A DNA stretch of 64,000 nt from Thermoanaerobacterales bacterium (GCA_012840135.1 DUMA01000022.1:62001-126000); one strand, 5' to 3'. Shown: positions 8,468 to 16,483, counted from the stretch's first letter. Made by a program: numbers and translations. Notes: generated from the sequence alone by a model not told the origin.

Positions 8468-9712
8468 ATGTATAAAACGGTTGCAGTTATAGGTGGCGGT
8501 GCTGCAGGCCTTATGGCGGCATATCATGCGGCGCACTGCGGAGCGAGGGTCTTGCTTTTCGAAAGGAATACAAATCTCGGTAGAAAAATACTGATATCGG
8601 GAAAAGGTCGATGCAACCTTACCAATATAAAAAGTATCGAAGATTTTATTGAAAATATACCGGGCAATGGAAAATTTTTATATGGAGCGCTCACCAGGTT
8701 TTCAAACACCGACCTTATTAATTTTTTTGAAAAAATGGGTTTAAAAACCAAGGTTGAACGAGGAGGCAGGGTTTTTCCGGTAACTGATAGATCCTTTGAT
8801 GTTGTAAAAACTCTAGAAAAAGCCGTTTTAGATGCAGGCGTATCAATAAATTATAAAAGCCGCGTAAGGGAACTCATATTTGATAAAGGCAGCATCAAGG
8901 GACTAAAACTATTTGACACGGAAAAGATTTTTGACTGCGACAGTGTAATAGTGGCCACAGGTGGCCTTTCATACCCTTCAACTGGATCTACCGGTGATGG
9001 ATATATGCTGGCCCGTCAGGCGGGACATACCATTACACCTCTAATGCCATCTCTTGTTCCGCTCATCACCAGTGAAGAATGGGTAAAACAGCTCAAGGGC
9101 CTGACATTAAAAAATGTGGAAATCACGTTTTATTTAAAACAAAAGAAGGTAGCTTCAAAATTTGGAGAAATGCTTTTTACTCATTTTGGAGTATCGGGTC
9201 CTGTTGTATTGACATTAAGCCGCGATATGGTGGAACATCTTGGTGAACCTGACCCTCTTCAACTTTCAATAAATTTGAAACCGGCATTAAAGCCGGTAGA
9301 AATTGAAGCAAGGCTTGATAGAGACTTCAAACTCTATGAGAGAAAGTTATTTAAAAATGCATTAAATGACCTCCTACCCAAAAAAATGATTCCTGTTTTT
9401 ATAACGCTTTGCGGGATTGACCCGGAAAAACCGACAAATCAGATTACCAGGAAAGAGAGACAGAAAATCATAGCAATGCTTACAGATTTAAGGGTCACAA
9501 TAACGGGATGCAGGTCAAAAGAGGCGATTGTGACAAGAGGGGGGGTATCAGTAAAAGAAATAAATCCCAGAACCATGGAATCAAAAATATTAAAGGGACT
9601 CTTTTTTGCCGGTGAGGTTATTGATATAGATGGATTAACAGGCGGATATAATTTACAGGCTGCTTTTTCGACAGGATACCTGGCAGGAATCAGTGCCGCA
9701 ATAGCCGAATGA
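8468..9712 (+). CDS. NAD(P)/FAD-dependent oxidoreductase, HI0933/BaiN family
   Basis: A 414-residue flavoprotein. It has the FAD motif VIGGGAAGLMAAYHAA at the N-terminus, the family-typical GRKILISGKGRCNLTN (about residue 40), a second dinucleotide motif VATGGLSYPSTGSTGDGY (about 160) and the C-terminal FAD contact GLFFAGEVIDIDGLTGGYN (about 376). Members are called YhiN/YtfP or BaiN; the physiological substrate is generally unclear. Full length. The next gene is aroH, but no functional link is evident; this arrangement with aroH and cmk downstream looks like ordinary housekeeping clustering. Confidence 0.88.
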   Translation: MYKTVAVIGGGAAGLMAAYHAAHCGARVLLFERNTNLGRKILISGKGRCNLTNIKSIEDFIENIPGNGKFLYGALTRFSNTDLINFFEKMGLKTKVERGGRVFPVTDRSFDVVKTLEKAVLDAGVSINYKSRVRELIFDKGSIKGLKLFDTEKIFDCDSVIVATGGLSYPSTGSTGDGYMLARQAGHTITPLMPSLVPLITSEEWVKQLKGLTLKNVEITFYLKQKKVASKFGEMLFTHFGVSGPVVLTLSRDMVEHLGEPDPLQLSINLKPALKPVEIEARLDRDFKLYERKLFKNALNDLLPKKMIPVFITLCGIDPEKPTNQITRKERQKIIAMLTDLRVTITGCRSKEAIVTRGGVSVKEINPRTMESKILKGLFFAGEVIDIDGLTGGYNLQAAFSTGYLAGISAAIAE

Positions 9713-9743
9713 TTTCAATAAGGTTTTTGATCGAGGTGACATA

Positions 9744-10106
9744 ATGAAAACCAGAGGATTAAGAGGAGCTATTACAGTGGCTGATAATACGGCGGAATCC
9801 ATTTACTCCGCCACCAAAAGTCTAATAAATGAAATGATGAAAAAGAATGATATAAAAGTTGATGATATTTGTTTTATCATATTTAGCGCAACATCAGACT
9901 TAAATGCTGCTTTTCCTGCCCGGGCTGCCAGGGAGATGGGGCTCAGTCAGGTTCCACTGCTGGACGTAGCACAGCTTGAAGTGGAGGGCAGTTTAGAAAG
10001 GTGTATCAGGGTATTGATGGTTTTTAACACCGATAAATCCATGGAAGATATAAAGCATGTCTATTTAGAAGGCGCTGTAAAATTAAGACCTGATTTAGCA
10101 GGATAG
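9744..10106 (+). CDS. aroH: Chorismate mutase, AroH class
   Basis: A 120-residue trimeric enzyme converting chorismate to prephenate for phenylalanine and tyrosine synthesis. Its sequence matches the monofunctional AroH family: GLRGAITV at the start with the conserved active-site Arg, ATSDLNAAFPARAAREMG in the middle (conserved Asp/Ala/Arg region), and the C-terminal VYLEGAVKLRPDL. CGAGGTGA precedes the ATG. It stands at the head of the cmk-plsC-ispH block, a neighbourhood known in Clostridia. Confidence 0.93.
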   Translation: MKTRGLRGAITVADNTAESIYSATKSLINEMMKKNDIKVDDICFIIFSATSDLNAAFPARAAREMGLSQVPLLDVAQLEVEGSLERCIRVLMVFNTDKSMEDIKHVYLEGAVKLRPDLAG

Positions 10107-10134
10107 CCTCGGATGTTAATAAGGAAGTGTTGAT

Positions 10135-10794
10135 ATGGCTTACAATATAGCGATTGATGGGCCTGCGGGAGCGGGGAAAAGTACTGTGGCCAGAAAAGTA
10201 GCAGAAAAACTTAATATGATATATATCGATACAGGGGCTATGTACAGAGCTGTTACCTTAAAAGCTTGTGTAAAAAATAAAAATACAGCTCAAGAAATAG
10301 TAGAAATGTTAAAAGACACATATATTGATATTAAAAATAATAAAGTTATTCTGGATGGTGAAGACGTCACAGAAGAAATAAGAAGCAAACAAGTTACCAG
10401 GAAGGTTTCTGACATAGCTAAAATCCCGGAAGTAAGATTAATAATGGTAGAAATGCAAAAACGAATGGCCAGGAAAAAAGGTGTTATTATGGATGGTCGG
10501 GATATTGGCACTACAGTGTTACCCGATGCCGAATACAAATTTTTTTTGACAGCAGACCTGAAAGAGAGAGCAAGAAGACGATTTGAAGAATTAAAAAATA
10601 AAGGTTATGATGTAGAATTAGATCAAATAGAAAAAGACATCCTGGAACGGGACCTGCAAGATACTAAGAGGAAGTGTTCTCCTCTTTTAGCGGCAAAGGA
10701 TGCTATTATTATCGATACCACTCACAAATCCATCCAGGAAGTAGTAGATGAGATTATTACATTGATTAAAAGGGGGGAGGAAGGTGCTTTATAA
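10135..10794 (+). CDS. cmk: Cytidylate kinase
   Basis: A 219-residue kinase that phosphorylates CMP and dCMP. Walker A is IDGPAGAGKST near residue 7; YIDTGAMYRAVTL (about 31-43) and DGRDIGTTVLPDA (about 121) are the family's CMP-binding signatures, and RRRFEELK begins the lid region. The length is normal. AAGGAAGT precedes the ATG, and the stop codon overlaps the plsC start by 11 bp. The order cmk-plsC-ispH/rpsA is a classic Firmicute cluster in which nucleotide, lipid and ribosome functions are co-transcribed. Confidence 0.96.
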   Translation: MAYNIAIDGPAGAGKSTVARKVAEKLNMIYIDTGAMYRAVTLKACVKNKNTAQEIVEMLKDTYIDIKNNKVILDGEDVTEEIRSKQVTRKVSDIAKIPEVRLIMVEMQKRMARKKGVIMDGRDIGTTVLPDAEYKFFLTADLKERARRRFEELKNKGYDVELDQIEKDILERDLQDTKRKCSPLLAAKDAIIIDTTHKSIQEVVDEIITLIKRGEEGAL

Positions 10795-11365
10795 TTTTGC
10801 AAAATTTCTTTGCACAATAATCATTTCGTGTATGTTTAAAATAAATGTCAGCGGGCTGGAGCATTTTCCAGAAAAAGGGCCGGTTATTGTCTATTCAAAC
10901 CATAGAAGCATGTGGGATCCGGTAATTATAGGTTGTATTTTAAAAAGACCGGTATATTTTATGGCAAAAGAAGAATTATTTAAAATTCCGGTTTTCGGTC
11001 TTATATTAAAACATATTAATGCTTTTCCGGTTAAACGGGGAATGCCCGATAGAAGCGCTATAAAAAAAGGCCTTCAAGTACTATCTGAAAATCATGTGCT
11101 TGGCATTTTCCCGGAGGGAACAAGAAGTAAAACTGGTAAGCTTCAAGAACCCGAGCCGGGGATTGCCATGATCTATTTAAAGAGCAAGAATGCCAGTATA
11201 GTTCCCGTTGCTATAAAAGGAAATTACAAGTTTTTTTCCAATATTGATGTTGTTATCGGAAAACCGTTAAAGCTGGAAATATTCGAAGAGAAAGTGAATT
11301 CTCAGAGATTGAAAGAAATCAGTATTACAATTTTTAATGAAGTATCCAAATTAATGTCTTTATAA
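10784..11365 (+). CDS. plsC: 1-acyl-sn-glycerol-3-phosphate acyltransferase
   Basis: A 193-residue membrane-associated acyltransferase that makes phosphatidic acid. The catalytic block NHRSMWDPVII (the HX4D motif) lies near residue 39 and FPEGTRSKTGKL near residue 109, both typical of PlsC. A short hydrophobic N-terminus (AKFLCTIIISCMF) probably anchors it to the membrane. It starts with GTG inside the end of cmk behind GGGGGGAGG. The gap downstream carries a promoter for ispH/rpsA. Confidence 0.93.
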   Translation: MLYNFAKFLCTIIISCMFKINVSGLEHFPEKGPVIVYSNHRSMWDPVIIGCILKRPVYFMAKEELFKIPVFGLILKHINAFPVKRGMPDRSAIKKGLQVLSENHVLGIFPEGTRSKTGKLQEPEPGIAMIYLKSKNASIVPVAIKGNYKFFSNIDVVIGKPLKLEIFEEKVNSQRLKEISITIFNEVSKLMSL

Positions 11366-11430
11366 TTTTTTTGTTTATAAGCAGGAATAATGCATCTTTC
11401 TATAGAATTCAATTAAAGCTAAATATGATT

Positions 11431-11459
11431 TTGCATCAATCATCGTTCTGAGTTAATAA
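11431..11459 (+). promoter_or_regulatory. Candidate promoter of ispH/rpsA
   Basis: TTGCAT at 11431-11436, a 17-bp spacer and TAATAA at 11454-11459, 28 bp before the TTG start. The -10 hexamer is imperfect. The 122-bp gap from 11366 shows nothing else. Confidence 0.4.
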
Positions 11460-11487
11460 TAAAAATGAAACGGGAAGTGAACCGAAT

Positions 11488-13509
11488 TTGCAGTTAATTA
11501 TAGCCGAATATGCGGGTTTTTGTTTTGGTGTAAAAAGGGCAATGGAGATGGTGGAGAGTTTAATAAAAAAAGGTGAAAAGGCTTATACTCTTGGACCTCT
11601 TATTCACAATCCACAGGTAGTGGACAACCTTAAAACCAAGGGCATAACGATGGCTAACCTTGATGAAATTAAAGATAAAAGCAACTTAGTTATAAGGACT
11701 CATGGGGTAGGGCCTTCTATTATAAGTCAGGCCAATGCTATGGGCCTTAACGTAATTGATGCCACATGCCCGTTTGTAAAGAAGGTTCAGGAAAAAGCCG
11801 CTGAATTATCAGGAAAAGGGTATATGGTCATAATAATAGGTGATCCGCGTCATCCTGAGGTGGAAGGCATCAAGAGCTGGTGCCAGGGAGATGTTAAAGT
11901 CATAGAAAATGTAAAAGATGCAGAAAATTTATTTACCAGTAAAAAAGTTGGAGTTTTGGTTCAGACAACACAGACAGAAGAAAATGTAGAGAATATCATG
12001 AACGTGTTAAAATCAAAATTGAATATAGAGTTTTTTTATGATACAAGATGTAATGCAACACGACAAAGGCAAATGGCTGCCGAAGATGTGGCAAAGCAGG
12101 CGGATATAATGCTGGTAATCGGCGGACGAAACAGTGCTAATACTCAAAAACTGGCAAAAATTTGTCAGGAAGCAGGAGCGAGGGTTTATCACATCGAAAC
12201 AGCTGGAGAAATTAAAAAAGAATGGTTTGATTCTCAAGACAGGGTTGGGATTACAGCAGGTGCTTCTACACCTGATTGGATTATAAAGGAGGTCATAAAT
12301 AAAATGGAAGAAATCAACAAAGAGATGGGCAACATGGAAACTGAAAGCTCGGGGGAAGGTGAAATCTCATATGAACGTACCTTTTCCGAAATCAATGAAG
12401 ACACTGTTATAGATGGAACAGTGGTCAAAGTCAGCAGCAATGAAGTTCTTGTCAATGTGGGATATAAATCCGACGGAATTATACCCTTAAATGAGCTTTC
12501 CAGCAGACCTTTTGAAAATCCTGAAGAAGTTGTCAAAGTTGGAGATCATATAAAAGTATACGTATTGAAATTGGAAGATAAAGAGGGAAATCTCATTTTA
12601 TCGAAAAAGAAAGCTGATGCTATAAACGCCTGGAGTCAAATTGAAGAATCCTTTGAAAAAAATGAAGCTGTTGAAGGAATTGTGACAGAGGTAGTCAAAG
12701 GCGGTCTTCTTGCCAACGTTGGTGGAGTGATAGGTTTTATTCCTGCATCCCATGCAGATTTAAAATATGTGCCGGACTTGAGCGTGTATACGGGGAAAAA
12801 TTTAAAATTGAAAGTTTTGGAAATTGATAAGAATAAAAACCGAGTGGTACTATCCCATAAGTTGGTATTAGAGGAAGAAAAAGAAAAACTTAAAGAGCAG
12901 ACCTGGAATACCATTCAAGAAGGTCAGGTTATAAAGGGTGTTGTAAAGAGACTGACAGACTTTGGGGCTTTTGTAGATATAGGAGGTGTCGATGGTCTCA
13001 TTCACATATCCGACCTATCGTGGCAAAAGGTAAAGCACCCTTCCGATGTTATAAAAGAAGAACAGGAAGTAGAGGTCAAGGTATTAAAAGTCGATCGGGA
13101 ACGTGGCCGAATTTCCCTTGGTTTAAAACAGGTTGTGCCAAATCCATGGGACAATATCGAAGAGAAATATAAGATTGGTTCAGTAATAGAGGGCAAGGTA
13201 GTCAATCTTGTAAGCTTTGGTGCCTTTGTAGAAATAGAACCTGGTGTTGAAGGTCTGGTGCATATTTCCCAGATTTCAAAAGAGCATATTCCAAGTCCAG
13301 ACGCCGTATTGAAGGCAGGAGATATTGTAAAGGTTAAAATAATGGATATTAATGCGAAGGATAAAAAAATAAGTCTCAGCATAAAAGAAGCATTGGACGA
13401 AAAACCTGTTGGCAAGGATGTATATAAAGCTTCCAATGACAGCAGTATTACCATCGGAGATATACTGCTTGATAAAAAAGAAAAAAATGATGAGAATAAG
13501 GGGGTTTAA
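11488..13509 (+). CDS. ispH/rpsA: IspH-ribosomal protein S1 fusion (HMBPP reductase / S1)
   Basis: A 673-residue two-part protein. Residues 1-280 are IspH, the 4Fe-4S enzyme that reduces HMBPP to isopentenyl and dimethylallyl diphosphate in the last MEP-pathway step: cluster cysteines are in AGFCFGVKRAM (residue 12), IDATCPFVKK and YDTRCNATRQRQ. Residues about 305-640 hold four S1 RNA-binding repeats (for example GVVKRLTDFGAFVDIGGVDG and GKVVNLVSFGAFVEIEPGVEG), fewer than the six of proteobacterial S1. The fusion is known in Clostridia. The start is TTG with only a weak GGGAAGTGA. It lies downstream of cmk-plsC and just before fni, the next isoprenoid gene. Confidence 0.96.
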   Translation: MQLIIAEYAGFCFGVKRAMEMVESLIKKGEKAYTLGPLIHNPQVVDNLKTKGITMANLDEIKDKSNLVIRTHGVGPSIISQANAMGLNVIDATCPFVKKVQEKAAELSGKGYMVIIIGDPRHPEVEGIKSWCQGDVKVIENVKDAENLFTSKKVGVLVQTTQTEENVENIMNVLKSKLNIEFFYDTRCNATRQRQMAAEDVAKQADIMLVIGGRNSANTQKLAKICQEAGARVYHIETAGEIKKEWFDSQDRVGITAGASTPDWIIKEVINKMEEINKEMGNMETESSGEGEISYERTFSEINEDTVIDGTVVKVSSNEVLVNVGYKSDGIIPLNELSSRPFENPEEVVKVGDHIKVYVLKLEDKEGNLILSKKKADAINAWSQIEESFEKNEAVEGIVTEVVKGGLLANVGGVIGFIPASHADLKYVPDLSVYTGKNLKLKVLEIDKNKNRVVLSHKLVLEEEKEKLKEQTWNTIQEGQVIKGVVKRLTDFGAFVDIGGVDGLIHISDLSWQKVKHPSDVIKEEQEVEVKVLKVDRERGRISLGLKQVVPNPWDNIEEKYKIGSVIEGKVVNLVSFGAFVEIEPGVEGLVHISQISKEHIPSPDAVLKAGDIVKVKIMDINAKDKKISLSIKEALDEKPVGKDVYKASNDSSITIGDILLDKKEKNDENKGV

Positions 13510-13520
13510 CCCCCTTTTTT
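13498..13520 (+). terminator. Terminator overlapping the rpsA stop and abutting fni
   Basis: AAGGGGG (13498-13504) and CCCCCTT (13510-13516) form a 7-bp stem around TTTAA, and Ts continue to 13521. The stop codon lies in the loop. The same CCCC can instead pair with AAGGGG at 13522-13526, which is the fni ribosome site. Confidence 0.75.
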
Positions 13521-13534
13521 TAAGGGGCATTGAT

Positions 13535-14581
13535 ATGTCAAATTATTTAAGAAAAACGAGAAAAAGAGAACATATAAAATATAGCCTGCTTCTTGAAAAA
13601 AAACTTCATAGAAACAATTTTAATGATATTACATTGCTTCATAATTGCCTAACGCAAGTCAACATCGATGAAATCGATATATCAACAGACCTGAATGGCC
13701 TTAAGTTAAAAAATCCAATAATAATTAATGCCATGACCGGTGGCTTTTATGAAGCTAAAATAATAAATGGTGAACTTGCAAAAATAGCCAGTCGTCTTGG
13801 CCTGGCCATGGCAGTAGGTTCGCAAAAAATAGCTCTGGACGATCCTCTATGTGCTTCAAGCTTTCAAATTGTAAGAAAGTATAATCCTGACGGAATAGTT
13901 TTTGCCAACATAGGGTCAGATGCTTCTGTAGATGATGCCATAAAAGCAGTGGAAATGATAAAAGCTGACGCTCTGCAAATACACTTGAATGCGCCTCAAG
14001 AGATTGTTATGCGGGAAGGTCGAAAAAATTTTAAAGGTACTCTGCATAATATAAAAGAAATCGTCAAGAATGTGAAAGTCCCGGTAATTATAAAAGAAGT
14101 GGGTTTTGGAATGGCAATGGAAGAAGCCGAAATATTGGTACAAAATGGCATAAAGATTATAGATATAGGTGGAGCAGGTGGGACAAATTTTATAGCCATT
14201 GAAAATAAAAGAAGATCAACTAAGGCTCTGATGAGTTTGCAGGACTGGGGAATACCAACACCCGCCAGCTTGATAGAAGTAGTTTACCGGGTCGGAAACA
14301 GGGCTGACATTATTTGTTCGGGTGGTCTTAAAAACGGTCTTGATGTGGCAAAGTCCATAGCTCTCGGAGCTAAAGCCGCTGCTTTTGCCGGACTGTTTTT
14401 GTATATATTACTTAAAAGAGGCCCGCTGGCATTATTAAGATATATCATCAGGATAAAGAGAGAGCTAATGTTTACCATGGCCATGTCGGGAGCCAAAAAC
14501 TTGACTGAATTGAGAAAGCGACCGGTAATAATAGAAGGAAAAACATATAATTGGGTGAAAAATCGAGGTATAAGCATATAA
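13535..14581 (+). CDS. fni: Isopentenyl-diphosphate delta-isomerase, type 2
   Basis: A 348-residue FMN enzyme interconverting isopentenyl and dimethylallyl diphosphate. Visible family marks are the basic N-terminus RKTRKREHIKY, the FMN/substrate region NAMTGGF, GSQK, ANIGSD and IHLNAPQEIVM (Gln-Glu pair used for metal and substrate), and the C-terminal IICSGGLKNGLDVAKSIALG phosphate-binding strand. ATG 13535 gives the expected N-terminus and has AAGGGG 8 bp upstream; longer frames reaching into rpsA are not real. It completes the isoprenoid end steps together with the adjacent IspH. Confidence 0.94.
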   Translation: MSNYLRKTRKREHIKYSLLLEKKLHRNNFNDITLLHNCLTQVNIDEIDISTDLNGLKLKNPIIINAMTGGFYEAKIINGELAKIASRLGLAMAVGSQKIALDDPLCASSFQIVRKYNPDGIVFANIGSDASVDDAIKAVEMIKADALQIHLNAPQEIVMREGRKNFKGTLHNIKEIVKNVKVPVIIKEVGFGMAMEEAEILVQNGIKIIDIGGAGGTNFIAIENKRRSTKALMSLQDWGIPTPASLIEVVYRVGNRADIICSGGLKNGLDVAKSIALGAKAAAFAGLFLYILLKRGPLALLRYIIRIKRELMFTMAMSGAKNLTELRKRPVIIEGKTYNWVKNRGISI

Positions 14582-14634
14582 TTTAGTATAAATCTTTGTC
14601 TATAATAAAATATTAAAGTTTTTTCTAGAATCTA

Positions 14635-14662
14635 TTGACAAACGGGGATAATCTGCTAAAAT
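14635..14662 (+). promoter_or_regulatory. Sigma-A promoter of speD
   Basis: A consensus TTGACA at 14635-14640, 16 bp, then TAAAAT at 14657-14662, with a TG one base before the -10 (extended -10). It is 47 bp before the speD start. Confidence 0.82.
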
Positions 14663-14700
14663 GTAATTTGATTGAATTTAAATTTGATAAGGGGGTATTG

Positions 14701-14712
14701 ATGGAAAAATGA
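14701..14712 (+). other. Three-codon upstream reading frame (Met-Glu-Lys-stop) coupled to speD
   Basis: ATG at 14701 follows the purine-rich AAGGGGG with about 5 bp spacing and reads three codons to a TGA that overlaps the speD ATG (ATGA). The spacing from the ribosome site favours this ATG over the speD ATG, so speD may be translated by termination-reinitiation. This is a reading of the sequence; function is inferred. Confidence 0.4.
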
Positions 14713-15083
14713 AATCTTTGGGGCGTCATATTTTGGCTGAGATTTATGATTGTGATCCGAATATTTTAAACGACAGAGAATTAATCGAAGAAATACTGGT
14801 TAAAGCAGCACTGGAAGCCGGAGCTGAAGTAAGAGAAGTTGCTTTTCATAAATTCAGCCCCCAGGGTGTCAGCGGAGTCGTGGTCATCTCTGAATCTCAT
14901 CTTGCCATCCATACCTGGCCTGAACTTGGATATGCCGCGGTAGATGTGTTCACCTGCGGTGAAAGAGTAAATCCCTGGGACGCATGCAACTATATCTCGG
15001 AAAAGTTTAATGCCGGCCATATGACTGCTACTGAAGTTAAAAGGGGTATTTTTGAAAAGCCAGTAAAAGTGGTCAATTTTTAA
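14709..15083 (+). CDS. speD: S-adenosylmethionine decarboxylase proenzyme
   Basis: A 124-residue pyruvoyl enzyme that makes the aminopropyl donor for Spe[18 protein letters not shown] (about residues 58-74) contains the Glu-Ser self-cleavage site, the Ser becoming the pyruvoyl group, and the catalytic His; VDVFTCGER gives the conserved Cys. It is the short bacterial/archaeal class 1B type. It has its own strong promoter and is separated from speE-speB by 9 kb. The start overlaps the stop of a three-codon frame (ATGA). Confidence 0.95.
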   Translation: MKSLGRHILAEIYDCDPNILNDRELIEEILVKAALEAGAEVREVAFHKFSPQGVSGVVVISESHLAIHTWPELGYAAVDVFTCGERVNPWDACNYISEKFNAGHMTATEVKRGIFEKPVKVVNF

Positions 15084-15143
15084 AGGAAGGGGATTTTCTT
15101 TTGAGTTTTAAGAAATCCTTCGAATATGAATACGTTTAGCAGG

Positions 15144-15178
15144 AAAAATGCGTGAAATAAAAATCGCGCATTTTTCTG
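15144..15178 (+). terminator. Terminator after speD
   Basis: The 9-bp arms AAAAATGCG and CGCATTTTT (15144-15152 and 15167-15175) enclose a 14-nt loop; the right arm ends in the T tract. Confidence 0.65.
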
Positions 15179-15185
15179 TTTATAT

Positions 15186-15215
15186 TTGAATAAAAATTTT
15201 TTTTGTGGTTATATT
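15186..15215 (+). promoter_or_regulatory. Candidate promoter of a small RNA
   Basis: TTGAAT at 15186-15191, 18-bp spacer, TATATT at 15210-15215. No reading frame follows before the strong hairpin at 15247. Confidence 0.4.
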
Positions 15216-15221
15216 AAATAA

Positions 15222-15281
15222 CGAAGACCCCCTTTACATTTAGCCCCCATGATACACTTAACGTGTATCATGGATTTTTTT
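15222..15281 (+). ncRNA. Candidate C-rich small RNA
   Basis: A sequence of about 60 nt lies between a plausible promoter and a perfect terminator and contains no open frame. It would present two unpaired blocks of five C (15228-15232 region and 15244-15248) ahead of the hairpin. C-rich loops of this kind are used by some Firmicute small RNAs to pair with Shine-Dalgarno sequences. The call is an inference from promoter, terminator and composition only. Confidence 0.3.
15247..15281 (+). terminator. Strong rho-independent terminator
   Basis: A perfect 11-bp stem (CCATGATACAC / GTGTATCATGG) with loop TTAAC is followed by seven Ts. It is the second terminator after speD, 70 bp beyond the first. 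Confidence 0.85.
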
Positions 15282-15296
15282 GTACAAAATGTGTGA

Positions 15297-15302
15297 TATA
15301 AT
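15297..15302 (+). promoter_or_regulatory. Extended -10 element before cheR
   Basis: TGATATAAT: a TATAAT box with the TG extension, 34 bp before the cheR start. No convincing -35 hexamer is present. Confidence 0.45.
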
Positions 15303-15335
15303 TATTTTTAGGAAAATGTAATAGGAGGGTTTTCG

Positions 15336-16115
15336 TTGGATGGATACAAAGAGTTCACTTTACAGATAAAAAACCTCTGTAAAATAGACTTATCCAATTA
15401 TAAGGAAAAACAGATGAAAAGGCGGATTGAATCTTTGATTAGGAGAAACGGGCTTAGTGATTATGATTCATATCTTAAACTACTTGTCACCAGTAATAAA
15501 CATCTTAAGGAATTTATGGATTACATAACTATAAATGTATCGGAGTTTTTTCGAAACCCTTCCCAGTGGTCCGTTCTTGAAAATGATATATTGCCAGTCC
15601 TTGTTTCAAAGAAAAAACATCTCAGAATATGGAGTTCTGCATGTGCTGCCGGTGAAGAGCCTTATTCCCTGGCTCTGCTGTTTGCAAAAAAAGGTATGCT
15701 TGACAATGTGGATTTAATTGCCTCCGATATCGATATAAAAGCTTTGGAACAGGCAAAACAAGGCTCATATCCGCCAAAAAGTGTAGTTAATATACCAAAA
15801 CCATTGTTGGATAAGTTTTTTTTGAAAACCAACGATACATTCACCTTAAAGGAAGAAATAAAGAAAAAGATAGACTTTAAAATTTTAAACTTACTGGATG
15901 ATACTTTTCCGCAAAGGTGTGATTTGATTTTGTGCAGGAACGTTATGATATATTTTACCGAAGAAGCCAAAGATAAATTATATAAAAAGTTCTATGATGC
16001 GCTTGTGGATGAAGGCATTTTTTTTGTAGGCAGTACAGAACAAATAATAATGCCTCAGAAATACGGCTTTTTTAGCATAAAAAGTTTTTTCTATCAAAAA
16101 GTTGTAACCCGCTGA
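15336..16115 (+). CDS. cheR: Chemotaxis protein methyltransferase
   Basis: A 259-residue enzyme that methylates glutamates of chemoreceptors with S-adenosylmethionine. An all-helical N-terminal domain (about 1-75) with the basic KQMKRRIESLIRRNG is followed by the SAM-binding domain: INVSEFFRNPSQW, IWSSACAAGEEPYSLA (about 94), IASDIDIKALEQA and DLILCRNVMIYF, all family-typical. It starts with TTG behind GGAGGG. No receptor, cheA, cheB or cheW lies in the window, so it is an orphan here and its partners are elsewhere. Confidence 0.93.
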   Translation: MDGYKEFTLQIKNLCKIDLSNYKEKQMKRRIESLIRRNGLSDYDSYLKLLVTSNKHLKEFMDYITINVSEFFRNPSQWSVLENDILPVLVSKKKHLRIWSSACAAGEEPYSLALLFAKKGMLDNVDLIASDIDIKALEQAKQGSYPPKSVVNIPKPLLDKFFLKTNDTFTLKEEIKKKIDFKILNLLDDTFPQRCDLILCRNVMIYFTEEAKDKLYKKFYDALVDEGIFFVGSTEQIIMPQKYGFFSIKSFFYQKVVTR

Positions 16116-16247
16116 ATAATGGTGCTATCTAAAGAATTCCACAAAAGCAAAGACTTTTATGAACTTGAAAAGCGGAAAAATTTTTCGTGTTACAGAGCTA
16201 AGTATATTTCTTAAGCGTTTAACGTGAAATTTTTATATTGATAGGCT

Positions 16248-16275
16248 TGACGAAAAAAATATTTTATTGTATACT
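16248..16275 (+). promoter_or_regulatory. Promoter of the tRNA cluster
   Basis: TTGACG at 16248-16253, 16-bp spacer, TATACT at 16270-16275, 20 bp before the first tRNA. The rest of the 180-bp gap after cheR shows nothing further. Confidence 0.75.
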
Positions 16276-16295
16276 ATTAATTGCGTTTGGGGAAA

Positions 16296-16372
16296 GGGCC
16301 CATAGCTCAGTTGGTTAGAGCAGCCGGCTCATAACCGGCTGGTCCTAGGTTCGAGTCCTAGTGGGCCCACCA
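16296..16372 (+). tRNA. tRNA with CAT anticodon (Ile2 favoured over elongator Met)
   Basis: A 77-nt cloverleaf with encoded CCA, acceptor stem GGGCCCA/TGGGCCC and anticodon loop CTCATAA. C4-G69 and C5-G68 are the pairs that tRNA-Ile lysidine synthetase is known to recognise, and the resemblance to Bacillus tRNA-Ile2 supports an AUA-reading isoleucine tRNA; elongator Met remains possible. It is not initiator tRNA because position 1 pairs with 72. Confidence 0.9.
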
Positions 16373-16378
16373 ATTTTT

Positions 16379-16454
16379 GCCGACGTAGCTCAATTGGCAG
16401 AGCAGCTGATTTGTAATCAGCAGGTTGCGGGTTCGAGTCCCATCGTCGGCTCCA
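16379..16454 (+). tRNA. tRNA-Thr (TGT)
   Basis: A 76-nt cloverleaf with encoded CCA, acceptor stem GCCGACG/CGTCGGC and anticodon TGT in loop TTTGTAA. It is 6 bp after the previous tRNA, in the same transcript. Confidence 0.95.
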
Positions 16455-16483
16455 GGCAATTTGACCATATATGCCATATTTAT

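Noticed and set aside
13409-13534. Upstream extension of the fni frame into rpsA
   Set aside because: It overlaps the S1 coding region and the terminator; the isomerase family begins at the ATG at 13535.
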